The translations under genes were made by a program, and so were the position numbers. Shown piece by piece: positions 33,672 through 42,242 of a stretch of 64,000 nucleotides of DNA. The notes under the pieces are model-generated. The model did no database searches. It had not been told where the DNA came from and saw only the letters and a list, made by a program, of their open reading frames with translations. This stretch comes from Gramella sp. KN1008. Its GTDB lineage: Bacteria; Bacteroidota; Bacteroidia; Flavobacteriales; Flavobacteriaceae. How positions within the stretch are numbered: the first letter of the stretch is position 1; every line of letters starts with the position of its first letter. The stretch spans positions 62,001 through 126,000 of the forward strand of contig NZ_SJDV01000002.1 in NCBI RefSeq assembly GCF_004332155.1, in the 5' to 3' direction.

Positions 33672-34631
33672 CTAAAGATTAGAAGTGGTTTTCTTGATGA
33701 GATACCGCTCTTTATCCCTTTTTGATCTTAAAATTAGCTCACCCAGGAATCCTGCTAGAAAAAATTGTGTTCCTATGATCATTACAGTGAGAGAGATATA
33801 AAACCATGGGTTTTGGGCAACAAGGGTATTGGGAAGGTCGTGGTATAATTTGTAAAGTTTGGAAAACCCGATCCATCCCGCAGAGATGAAACCAATGATG
33901 AACATTAGCACACCCAGGGCACCAAAAAGATGCATAGGCCGGCGACCGAATTTTGAAAGGAACCAGATGCTTAAAAGGTCTAAAAACCCGTGAATAAAGC
34001 GGTTTATTCCGAATTTCGTATTCCCATATTTTCTCGCCTGGTGCTGAACTTCCTTTTCGGTGATTTTATAAAAACCGGCATTCTTGGCAAGAACAGGGAT
34101 ATAACGGTGCATTTCACCATATACGTCAATGTTTTTTATTACCTCCTTGCGGTAGGCTTTAAGTCCGCAATTAAAATCATGTAATTTCACTCCAGAAGTT
34201 TTTCTGGCGGCGGCGTTGAAAACTTTAGACGGCAGGTTCTTGGTCAGTACGTTATCATAACGTTTTTTCTTCCAGCCAGAAACCAGGTCGAATCCGTCCT
34301 TTACTATCATATCATAAAGTTCGGGGATCTCTTCCGGGTTGTCCTGAAGGTCGGCATCCATAGTGATCACTACATCTCCCTGGGCTCTAAGGAAGCCTGC
34401 ATGCAAGGCCTGAGACTTGCCATAATTCCGGTTGAAGCGTATACCTTTAACCGCTTCATCATTTTTGGAAAGCGATTCAATGGTCTTCCAGGAAGCGTCA
34501 GTACTTCCGTCGTCAATAAAAATGATCTCATAAGAAAAGGAATTGGACCGCAAAACCTTTGCGATCCAATCATATAATTCTGCAAGAGATTGCTCTTCGT
34601 TAAGAAGTGGTATTACAACCGATATCTGCAT
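33672..34631 (-). CDS. Family 2 glycosyltransferase (ArnC/DPM1-like, membrane)
   Basis: This 319-residue protein has a GT-A domain (about 1-230) with SVVIPLLNEEQSLAELYDWI, the nucleotide motif IDDGSTDASW, the DxD-type MDADLQDNPEEIP and HDFNCGLKAYR. Two transmembrane helices follow (about 235-260 and 275-300). This is the polyprenyl-phosphate sugar transferase layout, which moves a sugar from a nucleotide donor to undecaprenyl phosphate. The start is 1 bp after the stop of the upstream DUF4199 gene, indicating cotranscription. The sugar is unknown. Confidence 0.9.
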   Translation of the reverse strand: MQISVVIPLLNEEQSLAELYDWIAKVLRSNSFSYEIIFIDDGSTDASWKTIESLSKNDEAVKGIRFNRNYGKSQALHAGFLRAQGDVVITMDADLQDNPEEIPELYDMIVKDGFDLVSGWKKKRYDNVLTKNLPSKVFNAAARKTSGVKLHDFNCGLKAYRKEVIKNIDVYGEMHRYIPVLAKNAGFYKITEKEVQHQARKYGNTKFGINRFIHGFLDLLSIWFLSKFGRRPMHLFGALGVLMFIIGFISAGWIGFSKLYKLYHDLPNTLVAQNPWFYISLTVMIIGTQFFLAGFLGELILRSKRDKERYLIKKTTSNL

Positions 34632-34632
34632 T

Positions 34633-35163
34633 TTAAACGTTAGTTGGCTCTTTTTCTCTAAAAATTAATGCAATAATAAGACCTATTAATGAAAATAGAA
34701 CTAATTGTGAAGCAAAACCGATAAGAACATTTTTAAGTGAAAAAGTATTTTCCTGTTCCATTTTAGCCATTTGCTCATTGATCTGTGCTTCCGGAACGCC
34801 GAAATTTTCAAGCATCGCCATTTGTTTTTCCATAGTTAATTCTTTCAGAGTTTGCGCGGCATCAGGATCTATAACATTAAATAGTAGCAGGCTGAAGACG
34901 GTTGCTATTAATAAACCAAGAAATATTGTTAGGAAATAAGTGGCAAATGCGCTTTTAAAACTAAAGAGTCCTGGGTGGATTTTTTTTGCCTGTCTAACGG
35001 CCATGATTGATAATACCAGAATTAGAACGAGGTTTATCACCATCATATACCATTCGGTCATAAGTTCAAGACTAAAGGCGTAAATGAGAACAGATACAAG
35101 AACTAAGGCGATCCCAAGATACACACCGTAACTGGTAGCCAGCTTTTTTGAAGACGATTCCAT
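34633..35163 (-). CDS. DUF4199 integral membrane protein
   Basis: This 176-residue protein has four predicted transmembrane helices (about 12-30, 35-53, 70-95 and 145-166) and a hydrophilic loop rich in Met, Glu and Gln (about 105-140). It matches the DUF4199 family of Bacteroidota, whose function is unknown. It is the first gene of a unit with the family 2 glycosyltransferase (1-bp gap), as commonly seen in Flavobacteriia, which hints at a role near that enzyme. A -7 box TATATTTG (minus strand 35206-35199) lies 36 bp upstream. Confidence 0.8.
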   Translation of the reverse strand: MESSSKKLATSYGVYLGIALVLVSVLIYAFSLELMTEWYMMVINLVLILVLSIMAVRQAKKIHPGLFSFKSAFATYFLTIFLGLLIATVFSLLLFNVIDPDAAQTLKELTMEKQMAMLENFGVPEAQINEQMAKMEQENTFSLKNVLIGFASQLVLFSLIGLIIALIFREKEPTNV

Positions 35164-35251
35164 AATTTGAAGTTTGATAGTTTTTAGCAGTTAGTTAACA
35201 AATATAACAAAACGTTACATTAGAGCCGGCTCAAAAGTTTTTTGAAATTTA

Positions 35252-35282
35252 TTTGTAGTTGTTGAGTTAATGCTTAAATTTG
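35252..35282 (+). promoter_or_regulatory. rpmE2 promoter
   Basis: TTTG (35252-35255), exactly 19 nt, then TAAATTTG (35275-35282) is a perfect match to the Bacteroidota housekeeping consensus, 28 bp upstream of the L31 ATG. Confidence 0.8.
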
Positions 35283-35309
35283 CACCTCGAAAATTAAAAG
35301 ATCAAAGCG

Positions 35310-35564
35310 ATGAAGCAGGGAATCCATCCGGAAAATTATAGATTGGTAGCATTTAAAGATATGTCTAACGAGGACGTATTTATCACAAAGTCTACTGCCA
35401 AAACAAAAGAGACTATTGAAGTTGACGGAACTGAATACCCGTTGGTGAAACTGGAAATTTCCAGAACTTCTCACCCATATTATACAGGTCAGACTAAACT
35501 TGTTGATAGTGCGGGTAGAATTGATAAATTCAAGAATAAGTACTCGAAATTCAAGAAAAAGTAA
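35310..35564 (+). CDS. rpmE2: 50S ribosomal protein L31 type B
   Basis: This 84-residue ribosomal protein starts [20 protein letters not shown] and ends in a basic tail. It has no cysteine, so it is the zinc-independent type B form that is the norm in Bacteroidota. The conserved block [20 protein letters not shown], followed by [10 protein letters not shown], is intact. A consensus promoter and a strong terminator flank it, so it is monocistronic. Confidence 0.96.
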   Translation: MKQGIHPENYRLVAFKDMSNEDVFITKSTAKTKETIEVDGTEYPLVKLEISRTSHPYYTGQTKLVDSAGRIDKFKNKYSKFKKK

Positions 35565-35590
35565 TTTTTCCTGTTTTTAAGATATATATA

Positions 35591-35616
35591 AAGCCGCTTT
35601 TTAGCGGCTTTTTTTG
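35591..35616 (+). terminator. Rho-independent terminator after rpmE2
   Basis: The 8-bp stem AAGCCGCT/AGCGGCTT with a 4-nt loop is followed by TTTTTT, 26 bp past the L31 stop. Confidence 0.9.
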
Positions 35617-35688
35617 ATTATGTGAAATTTATGATAATTACTTTCCTGTTGTTCAGGAACTGTTATTTTTGATGCAAATTGCAAAATA

Positions 35689-36861
35689 ATGAACTATATT
35701 CTCTTTGATGGTCCATCGAGAAATGACCTTTTACCATTTACATTTACCAGGCCGGTGGCTGATATAAGGGTTGGTGTCCTTAGTATTCGTAAAAAGTGGG
35801 AAAAGCATCTTGAAACGACCACTTCTACCAGTACAGAAGATTATCTGAGTGGCAAATGGCCAATGCGTTTGGAAGAGCATAATATTTTCATTAACTCCTC
35901 CTTCCTTCCAACTCCCATTCTTGTGGAGCAGATTAAAAACCTGAAAAGTGGTGAAGCTATTCTTTCCGGAGAGGATACAGTGGCTTATTTCCAGGATGGA
36001 GCAACTGAACCACAGCTTTCCGAATTAAAAAAGATAGAAGTTAAGGACGAGGTTCTGAAAATCGCCCATACCTGGGAAATCTTTTCAAAGAATGCTGATG
36101 CGATTCAGCTTGATTTCGATCTTCTTACCAAAGGCCGGGAATCATATGAAATTCATGAATCTAATTATGTAAAGGCTCCCGAAAATATCTTCATTGAAGA
36201 AGGAGCAGTAGTGGAGAATTGTTCATTAAATGCTTCTGCAGGTCCTATTTATATTGGAAAGGATGTCCTGATCATGGAAGGTTCCCTTATCAGAGGGCCT
36301 CTGGCGGTTGGGGAGAATTCTGTGATTAAAATGGGAGCGAAGATCTATGGAGCTACCACCGTTGGTCCTTATTGTAAAGTAGGGGGAGAGATAAATAATT
36401 CAGTATTGTTTGAGAACACCAGCAAAGGGCATGATGGCTACCTGGGAAATTCAGTACTTGGGGAATGGTGTAATATAGGTGCCGACTCTAACAATTCAAA
36501 CCTAAAGAATAATTACGCTGAAGTGCGTATCTGGAATTATAATACCGAAAGATTCGCCAAAACCGGACTTCAGTTTTGTGGTTTACTTATGGGTGACCAT
36601 AGTAAGTGTGGGATCAATACCATGTTCAATACGGGAACAGTGGTAGGAGTTAGTGCCAATATCTTTGGCAGCGGATTTCCCAGGAACTTTATCCCAAGTT
36701 TCAGCTGGGGTGGAAGTGCCGGTACCAGTACCTACAAGATTGAAAAAGTCTTTGAAACGGCTGAAATGGTTATGCAAAGACGTAATACTGAGCTCACAGT
36801 GGAAGACAGGAAGATTTTGCATCATGTATTTGACCTTACATCCAAGTGGCGAAGGGGTTAA
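35689..36861 (+). CDS. GlmU-like sugar-1-phosphate nucleotidyltransferase/acetyltransferase
   Basis: This 390-residue protein starts with the block FDGPSRNDLLPFTFTRPVAD, typical of the Bacteroidota alternative GlmU family, where the usual GxGTRM nucleotide loop is replaced. The C-terminal half (about 165-370) is a left-handed beta-helix with hexapeptide repeats such as IYIGKDVLIMEGSLIRGPLAVGENS (given as IYIGKDVLIMEGSLI and RGPLAVGENS). The proposed role is formation of UDP-GlcNAc from glucosamine-1-phosphate for cell wall and glycans. Its stop codon overlaps by 4 bp the stop of a convergent small gene. A -7 box TATTTTTG is at 35664-35671. Confidence 0.85.
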   Translation: MNYILFDGPSRNDLLPFTFTRPVADIRVGVLSIRKKWEKHLETTTSTSTEDYLSGKWPMRLEEHNIFINSSFLPTPILVEQIKNLKSGEAILSGEDTVAYFQDGATEPQLSELKKIEVKDEVLKIAHTWEIFSKNADAIQLDFDLLTKGRESYEIHESNYVKAPENIFIEEGAVVENCSLNASAGPIYIGKDVLIMEGSLIRGPLAVGENSVIKMGAKIYGATTVGPYCKVGGEINNSVLFENTSKGHDGYLGNSVLGEWCNIGADSNNSNLKNNYAEVRIWNYNTERFAKTGLQFCGLLMGDHSKCGINTMFNTGTVVGVSANIFGSGFPRNFIPSFSWGGSAGTSTYKIEKVFETAEMVMQRRNTELTVEDRKILHHVFDLTSKWRRG

Positions 36862-37121
36862 GAGACTAGATAAAAAATGAGGATTGCCAGGATAAGAAAT
36901 ATTAAGATTGAAATAATAAGCACTTTGTAATGCTTGTTTTTCTGCGCTCTTATGATGTCAAGCCGGAACTGTTCCAGATCTTCATCGCTTAGGCGGCCTT
37001 TTTGAAGTAGTTCCTTAAAATCACTACTAAGCCCCGTCCCTTTAGAAAATATTTTCTGTTGAAGTAGGGGTTCAGAATTATTTCCGTTAACCGGAGTACT
37101 TTTGTTTTCCTTAATTTGCAT
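36858..37121 (-). CDS. Small tail-anchored membrane protein, unknown
   Basis: This 87-residue protein has a polar, charged N-terminal two-thirds (1-64, with SDFKELLQKGRLSDEDLEQF) and one C-terminal transmembrane helix (about 66-86, VLIISILIFLILAILIFYLV), giving a tail-anchored layout facing the cytoplasm. No family is recognised. Its stop overlaps the stop of the GlmU-like gene on the other strand by 4 bp. Intact reading frame and membrane logic support it as real. Confidence 0.6.
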   Translation of the reverse strand: MQIKENKSTPVNGNNSEPLLQQKIFSKGTGLSSDFKELLQKGRLSDEDLEQFRLDIIRAQKNKHYKVLIISILIFLILAILIFYLVS

Positions 37122-37280
37122 TCTCTTCTATAGAAGTATTTAAATGTACAAAAAAATACAGTTTAAATCTTAAGTTTCAGAGTAGGCCATAATTACCTAT
37201 GCGGGAGTATTTTATCAAACCATTTTAAGTTGGTATCTTTGCAGCCCCTAAAAACGGGTTATGAAAAATAAAAGTTGGCT

Positions 37281-38612
37281 ATGAGCGCGAAGAAAGTTGC
37301 ATTTTATACCTTGGGTTGTAAACTCAATTTTTCAGAAACATCTACCATTGCAAGGTCTTTCGAAAACGAAGGTTTTGAAAGAGTTGAGTTTACCGATAGG
37401 GCTGATATCTATGTGATCAATACCTGTTCGGTTACCGAAAATGCCGATAAGCGTTTCAAGACCATAGTCAAACAGGCTCAAAAGATCAATGAGAATGCTT
37501 TTTTAATCGCGGTTGGCTGTTATGCTCAGCTAAAGCCTGAGGAGCTGGCAGAGGTAGATGGCGTTGACCTGGTTTTAGGGGCTACTGAAAAATTCAAGGT
37601 AACCGATTACCTAAACGATCTTACAAAAAACGATTTTGGGGAAGTGCATTCCTGTGAGATCGATGAAGCTGACTTTTATGTGGGTTCTTATTCTATAGGG
37701 GATCGAACAAGAGCTTTTCTGAAAGTTCAGGATGGCTGTGATTACAAGTGTACCTATTGCACCATTCCTTTAGCTCGTGGAATTTCAAGAAGTGATAAAC
37801 TGGAGAATGTTCTGAAAAATGCAGCTGAAATTTCAGAGCAGGGTATTAAAGAGATCGTTCTAACAGGGGTTAATATTGGGGATTACGGTAAGGGCGAATT
37901 CGGAAATAAAAAGCATGAACATACATTTTTAGACCTGGTTAAGGCGCTGGATGAAGTGGAAGGAATTGAACGGCTTAGAATTTCATCTATAGAGCCCAAC
38001 CTGCTTAAAAATGAGACTATAGATTTTGTTGCTCAGAGTAAAACTTTTGTTCCGCATTTTCATATCCCTCTTCAAAGTGGGAGTGATGAGATTTTAAAGC
38101 TGATGCGACGCAGGTATTTGAGCGATCTTTATGTAGACAGGGTGGAACAGATCAAAAAAGTGATGCCTAATGCCTGTATAGGGGTAGATGTGATTGTTGG
38201 TTTTCCCGGAGAGACTGAAGAGCATTTCCTCGAAACATATAATTTCCTGAATAAGCTCGATATCTCTTATCTGCACGTATTCACATATTCTGAAAGGGAT
38301 AATACTCCTGCGACCGACATGGATGGCGTTGTGCCATTGAAAGTCAGAAAGAAAAGAAGTAAAATGCTTAGAGGTTTATCTGCGAAGAAAAGAAGAGCAT
38401 TCTATGAAAGCCAGTTGGGCAACACCTGTACGGTGCTGTTTGAAGGGGAAAATAAAGAAGGTTATATTCACGGTTTTACAGAGAACTATGTGAAAGTAAA
38501 AGCTCCATGGGATCCGGCAAAAGTAAATACCCTTCAGAAGATTAAACTAACTGAAATAGATGTAGATGGCCTGGTAAGGTTTGAAAGTCTTACCGAGGCG
38601 GCGACAGTTTAG
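37281..38612 (+). CDS. mtaB: tRNA t6A37 methylthiotransferase MtaB
   Basis: This 443-residue radical-SAM enzyme converts t6A to ms2t6A at position 37 of tRNAs reading ANN codons. The N-terminal MTTase domain binds one cluster with Cys in TLGCKLNFSE, NTCSV and VGCYAQ. The radical-SAM triad is CDYKCTYC (near 152). A C-terminal TRAM-like domain binds RNA. The open frame reaches a TTG at 37275, but ATG 37281 (MSAKKVAFYTLGC) matches family starts. A -7 box TATCTTTG lies at 37234-37241. A 7-codon ORF (37261-37284) overlaps the ATG. Confidence 0.92.
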   Translation: MSAKKVAFYTLGCKLNFSETSTIARSFENEGFERVEFTDRADIYVINTCSVTENADKRFKTIVKQAQKINENAFLIAVGCYAQLKPEELAEVDGVDLVLGATEKFKVTDYLNDLTKNDFGEVHSCEIDEADFYVGSYSIGDRTRAFLKVQDGCDYKCTYCTIPLARGISRSDKLENVLKNAAEISEQGIKEIVLTGVNIGDYGKGEFGNKKHEHTFLDLVKALDEVEGIERLRISSIEPNLLKNETIDFVAQSKTFVPHFHIPLQSGSDEILKLMRRRYLSDLYVDRVEQIKKVMPNACIGVDVIVGFPGETEEHFLETYNFLNKLDISYLHVFTYSERDNTPATDMDGVVPLKVRKKRSKMLRGLSAKKRRAFYESQLGNTCTVLFEGENKEGYIHGFTENYVKVKAPWDPAKVNTLQKIKLTEIDVDGLVRFESLTEAATV

Positions 38613-38905
38613 ATATTTATACCCACAGGCAGAAGATCTTTATATTTTCTGCGATGTCTCCTCATAAACCCCGCAATCTCAGGACTTGTAGGAACCACAC
38701 GTGTATTTCTTTCCTTGATTTCGGAAAGAACCGCCTTGATAAATTCTTCCTGACGATTTTCGGTATTCTCTGGCATTATCAATTTGGTGAGAAAAATCTT
38801 GCGTTCCTGCTGCGAATATTCGATAGTTGCCAGTTCTTCATTTATCCGGGTTTCAAACTGTCTTAAAAACTCGTTGTCTGTGATTGTTAATGCATTATCG
38901 CTCAT
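38609..38905 (-). CDS. Small conserved-looking protein of unknown function
   Basis: This 98-residue soluble protein has no signal peptide or membrane segment. It is mainly charged alpha-helix (FLRQFETRINEELATIEYSQ, then ERKIFLTKLIM) and ends with a basic segment (FMRRHRRKYKDLLPVGINI). The stop codon overlaps the mtaB stop by 4 bp on the opposite strand. It starts 10 bp after the pirin gene ends and shares its strand, so the two may be cotranscribed. No family was recognised. Confidence 0.6.
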   Translation of the reverse strand: MSDNALTITDNEFLRQFETRINEELATIEYSQQERKIFLTKLIMPENTENRQEEFIKAVLSEIKERNTRVVPTSPEIAGFMRRHRRKYKDLLPVGINI

Positions 38906-38915
38906 ACCTGTAAAA

Positions 38916-39629
38916 TTAACTCATAGGCACTTCAATTAAAAGAACCTTGGAAGAATTTTTAAAATTTAAAGTAATTTGGGAGGTGTCCCACACACCAACA
39001 GCGTCCCGTTTATTAAGCAGGGTTTCGTCAACCTCTGCCTCACCATCTATCAAAAACACATATACCCCATGAGTTTTGTCTTTTAGCTCGTATTCTATTT
39101 TCTTCCCTGCTTCAAATTCCCCTAGAGAAAGATAGGCCTGCTGGTTTATCCATAAAGAATTTTCTGTACCCTTCGATTTGGGAGAAACTATGTTAACCAG
39201 CTTATCGGGTTCCAGCAAGTTAGAAAAGTCTTTCTGTTCATATCGTGGTTCAAGACCGTTCTTCTCAGGAAAGATCCATATTTGAAGCATATTGAGATCG
39301 TCCTGGGAAGAATTGAACTCACTATGTTCAACTCCTGTCCCTGCACTCATCACCTGAACTTCTCCAGCTTTGATCACACCTGTATTATTCATGGAATCCT
39401 TATGTCTAACCTCTCCGCTTAACGGGATCGTTATGATCTCCATATTTTCGTGTGGATGAGTACCAAAGCCCATACCTGCTTTCACAATATCATCGTTCAG
39501 AACTCTTAACTGGCCAAATTGAACTTTGTTGGGGTTAAAATAATTTGCAAAACTGAATGAATAATTAGCATTAAGCCAGCCAAAATTTGCGGTACCCCGC
39601 GAATCCGCAGGATGTATTACTTTCTCCAT
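38916..39629 (-). CDS. Pirin family protein
   Basis: This 237-residue bicupin protein has the metal-binding pattern of pirins in the first cupin: GFGTHPHENMEIITIPLSGE (two His and a Glu) with a later His in GVEHSEFNS. The second cupin (about 135-235) is more divergent. Some pirins act as quercetin dioxygenases and others as redox cofactors; the activity here is not known. It is divergent from an alpha/beta hydrolase gene and has a small unknown gene directly downstream. Confidence 0.9.
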   Translation of the reverse strand: MEKVIHPADSRGTANFGWLNANYSFSFANYFNPNKVQFGQLRVLNDDIVKAGMGFGTHPHENMEIITIPLSGEVRHKDSMNNTGVIKAGEVQVMSAGTGVEHSEFNSSQDDLNMLQIWIFPEKNGLEPRYEQKDFSNLLEPDKLVNIVSPKSKGTENSLWINQQAYLSLGEFEAGKKIEYELKDKTHGVYVFLIDGEAEVDETLLNKRDAVGVWDTSQITLNFKNSSKVLLIEVPMS

Positions 39630-39646
39630 TTTTTATGAATTCGTAA

Positions 39647-39677
39647 TTTGAAAGTCGAGTATTAAGCAGTAATTTTG
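39647..39677 (+). promoter_or_regulatory. Promoter of the hydrolase-transglycosylase unit
   Basis: TTTG (39647-39650), exactly 19 nt, then TAATTTTG (39670-39677) is a full consensus match, 52 bp upstream of the alpha/beta hydrolase ATG. Confidence 0.75.
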
Positions 39678-39729
39678 ATGGTTAAATTTACGATTAAATG
39701 CCAGCATTCTTTGTTATATACATGTTAAA

Positions 39730-40434
39730 ATGAAACAGGATAAAGACCTCATACATGTATATCTAATGCCCGGTATGGCTACTGATAAAGCTATTTTTGA
39801 GAATATTAATTTGCCTTCTGAAAGCTTTAAAATGCACTATCTGGAATGGCAGATTCCTGAAAAGGATGAAAGCTTACCTGATTACTCAAAAAGACTGCTT
39901 CAGTTCGTAAAGCATGAAGAACCTGTGCTTATTGGGGTGTCATTTGGCGGGGTAATTGTACAGGAAATGGCTAAGTTCTTAAAACTTAAACGGCTTATCA
40001 TAGTTTCCAGTGTAAAATGCACTGATGAATTGCCGCCTCGTATGAAATTTGCCTCAAAAACGGGACTCTTTAAGATCATTCCGACGAAACTGGCAGATTA
40101 TGTGGATTATTTTGAAAAGATCGCAGTGGGTGATTTTCTAAAGACCAGGGCGAGACTTTATAAGCAGTTCATTTCTATACGCGACACGCGGTATCTTAAC
40201 TGGGCTATCAGGAATATGGTAAACTGGAGATGTGAGAAGCCAGACGAAAGAGTGATTCATATACATGGGAATAAGGATGAAGTTTTTCCTGTAAAGAATA
40301 TTTCTAATGCGATAATCGTTAAGGGAGGTACCCATATAATGATAATTAATAGATTTCGTTGGTTTAATGAGAACCTGCCCGAACTTATTATGTCGGGAAT
40401 CCTGAAGAAGAAAGAACCTGAAAAAGTTAATTAA
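39730..40434 (+). CDS. Alpha/beta hydrolase fold protein
   Basis: This 234-residue protein has no signal peptide. The nucleophile elbow GVSFGG (about 75-80) supplies the Ser, and the likely His is in VKGGTHIMIINRF near residue 200, with an acidic residue in HGNKDEVFP as the third member. The start region HVYLMPGMATDKAIFENINL matches a small Bacteroidota hydrolase group with no assigned substrate. It is the first gene of a two-gene unit, ending 6 bp before a lytic transglycosylase gene. Confidence 0.8.
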   Translation: MKQDKDLIHVYLMPGMATDKAIFENINLPSESFKMHYLEWQIPEKDESLPDYSKRLLQFVKHEEPVLIGVSFGGVIVQEMAKFLKLKRLIIVSSVKCTDELPPRMKFASKTGLFKIIPTKLADYVDYFEKIAVGDFLKTRARLYKQFISIRDTRYLNWAIRNMVNWRCEKPDERVIHIHGNKDEVFPVKNISNAIIVKGGTHIMIINRFRWFNENLPELIMSGILKKKEPEKVN

Positions 40435-40440
40435 AGAATT

Positions 40441-41406
40441 ATGAAGATTTTAAAAAATGCATTGCTGATTGTTGGATTGATCACGGTTTGTGGCGTAAGT
40501 ATACATGCCGTACAACGTGAAGATGGAGCTGTGATGAGCCGGGAGAAGATTAAAAATAAAGCGACTGATAACCCTCTTAGAAGTGTAGCAGATACATACA
40601 AAATTGTAGCCCTGCCCATGCCCGATAAGCTGGATTTCGCAGGAGAACCTGTTCCCCTGGAAGATCCCGATGTATACGAAAGGATGGATCGCGAATTACT
40701 GGTAAACACTTACTGGCAGTCTAATGCGATGCTATTAATGAAACGGGCGAATAAGTACTTTCCTCTCGTGGAGAAAGTTTTAAAGGAGGAAGGTATACCA
40801 GAGGACTTCAAATACCTGGCGGTAATAGAAAGCGGACTCACCCAGGCAGTATCCCCTGCAAGGGCCATTGGTTTCTGGCAGATCCTTGAAAGTACAGGAA
40901 AGGAATACGGGCTGGAGATCAACGATAATGTGGACGAGAGATATCATATTGAAAAGTCAACACGTGCTGCCAGTGATTATCTTAAAAAGGCAAAAGCCAG
41001 GTTCGGTTCCTGGACACTTGCTGCGGCGTCTTACAATGCCGGACAGTACGGAATTGATAAGCAATTGGAGAGACAGAAAGTATCAGATTATTATGATTTG
41101 CTCCTTGGAGAAGAAACAGGAAGGTATATTTTTAGAATACTTGCATTAAAGGAAATAATGAATAATCCTGAAAAATATGGATTCAGTTTTGATGATGATG
41201 ATCTTTATCAGCCCATTCCCGTAAATAAGGTAAAGGTTGACACTGTTGTAAAGGATTTTCCTGATTTTGCTGAAAAATTCGGTATCAACTATAAGATACT
41301 TAAGGTGCATAACCCCTGGTTGAGGGATGATCATCTTAAGAATGCATCAAGAAAGACCTATTATATAGATATTCCGGAAGAGGGGCATTATCCTGCTGTA
41401 CAGTAA
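40441..41406 (+). CDS. Lytic transglycosylase (MltD-like, SLT domain)
   Basis: This 321-residue protein has a signal-like N-terminus (1-22). The SLT domain (about 100-235) carries LAVIESGLTQAVSPARAIGFWQILESTGKEYG (given as LAVIESGLTQAVSPARAIGF and WQILESTGKEYG), with the catalytic Glu in IESG, and AAASYNAGQYG. It would cleave peptidoglycan between MurNAc and GlcNAc, forming anhydro ends. The C-terminal 60 residues (YKILKVHNPWLRDDHL, KTYYIDIPEEG) resemble the tail of MltD-type proteins, but no complete LysM repeat is seen. It is probably cotranscribed with the upstream hydrolase. Confidence 0.88.
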   Translation: MKILKNALLIVGLITVCGVSIHAVQREDGAVMSREKIKNKATDNPLRSVADTYKIVALPMPDKLDFAGEPVPLEDPDVYERMDRELLVNTYWQSNAMLLMKRANKYFPLVEKVLKEEGIPEDFKYLAVIESGLTQAVSPARAIGFWQILESTGKEYGLEINDNVDERYHIEKSTRAASDYLKKAKARFGSWTLAAASYNAGQYGIDKQLERQKVSDYYDLLLGEETGRYIFRILALKEIMNNPEKYGFSFDDDDLYQPIPVNKVKVDTVVKDFPDFAEKFGINYKILKVHNPWLRDDHLKNASRKTYYIDIPEEGHYPAVQ

Positions 41407-41421
41407 AAATGGTACTTAAAT

Positions 41422-42123
41422 TTATTCGAGGGAGATATTTTCAGCATAAACTTCCTCGTACTCGTTTATAAGGTTTTTAGATATGGAAGTTTCAAGAGCA
41501 ATGAAATTTTCCCGATAGGCTTTTTCAGGTTCGGTTTGTAAAGCGGGGAAAACGCTTCTTCTTATTTCCATTATCTTCTTGTCATCAGATAATAGAAAAC
41601 AGGTTGGTAGACCCAGTGAATGTTTGAGTTGTTTGACCACGTAGGCACCGTTGTTCTCTCTTTCGTCAACATAAACCACAGAAATATTCGAGGAGAATTG
41701 TCTGGCCATTTCTTTTGCTTTGTCCCGAGTATCCCAGAATAATACTACAAAGTCTATCTGGTCCTTGTATTGGGCGGCAAGATCATTGAGTGCAGGGATT
41801 TCCCCCTTACTGGGTATACACCACGAGGAATAGGTGATCAAAAATACAGGTTTCTCATAATCGTATAGTTCCACCTGTTTTTTCTTCAGGTTACTGAACT
41901 TGAAATTATCCATATAGGAACCTTCCAGCTGGTTATTGGTGAAATCTTCAAAAAGCATTTTTGCTTTTTTGTAGTCATTCATCCTGTAAGCAAGGTCTGC
42001 TTTTTTATTATAATCAGAAAGGTGTTCGAAAAGTACCTGAGAGAAGAATGTCCTGTCCTGCAGGTTTTGCTGGGAAAATACCGTGGGGCCAATAAACAGT
42101 AAAACTAGTAATAGTTTTTTCAT
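41422..42123 (-). CDS. TlpA-like thioredoxin-fold protein with a CxxS motif
   Basis: This 233-residue protein has a signal peptide (1-18). A helical segment precedes a thioredoxin/AhpC-TSA fold (about 88-200). The site that normally reads WCxPC reads W101-C102-I-P-S105, so the resolving cysteine is replaced by Ser. A further Cys (C175) directly follows the cis-Pro position (GLPTCFLL). The protein cannot work as a standard dithiol oxidoreductase; it may form mixed disulfides, bind a ligand, or have lost activity. It converges with the transglycosylase gene with a 15-bp gap. Confidence 0.78.
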   Translation of the reverse strand: MKKLLLVLLFIGPTVFSQQNLQDRTFFSQVLFEHLSDYNKKADLAYRMNDYKKAKMLFEDFTNNQLEGSYMDNFKFSNLKKKQVELYDYEKPVFLITYSSWCIPSKGEIPALNDLAAQYKDQIDFVVLFWDTRDKAKEMARQFSSNISVVYVDERENNGAYVVKQLKHSLGLPTCFLLSDDKKIMEIRRSVFPALQTEPEKAYRENFIALETSISKNLINEYEEVYAENISLE

Positions 42124-42242
42124 GCAACGTCAAGTGGGGCTGTTACACTGCGAAAGTAGTCCAGCTTTTTGTTGCAGAAAAATATTATCGTTTAACGGCT
42201 AATTTATTAGATAAAGTAACTTTCTGAAAAGTAAAAAAGAAT

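Noticed and set aside
35223..35232. Palindrome GAGCCGGCTC between the divergent DUF4199 and L31 genes
   Set aside because: It is GC-rich in an AT-rich gap and fully symmetric, but only 10 bp long, with no flanking promoter overlap or second copy to suggest a regulator.
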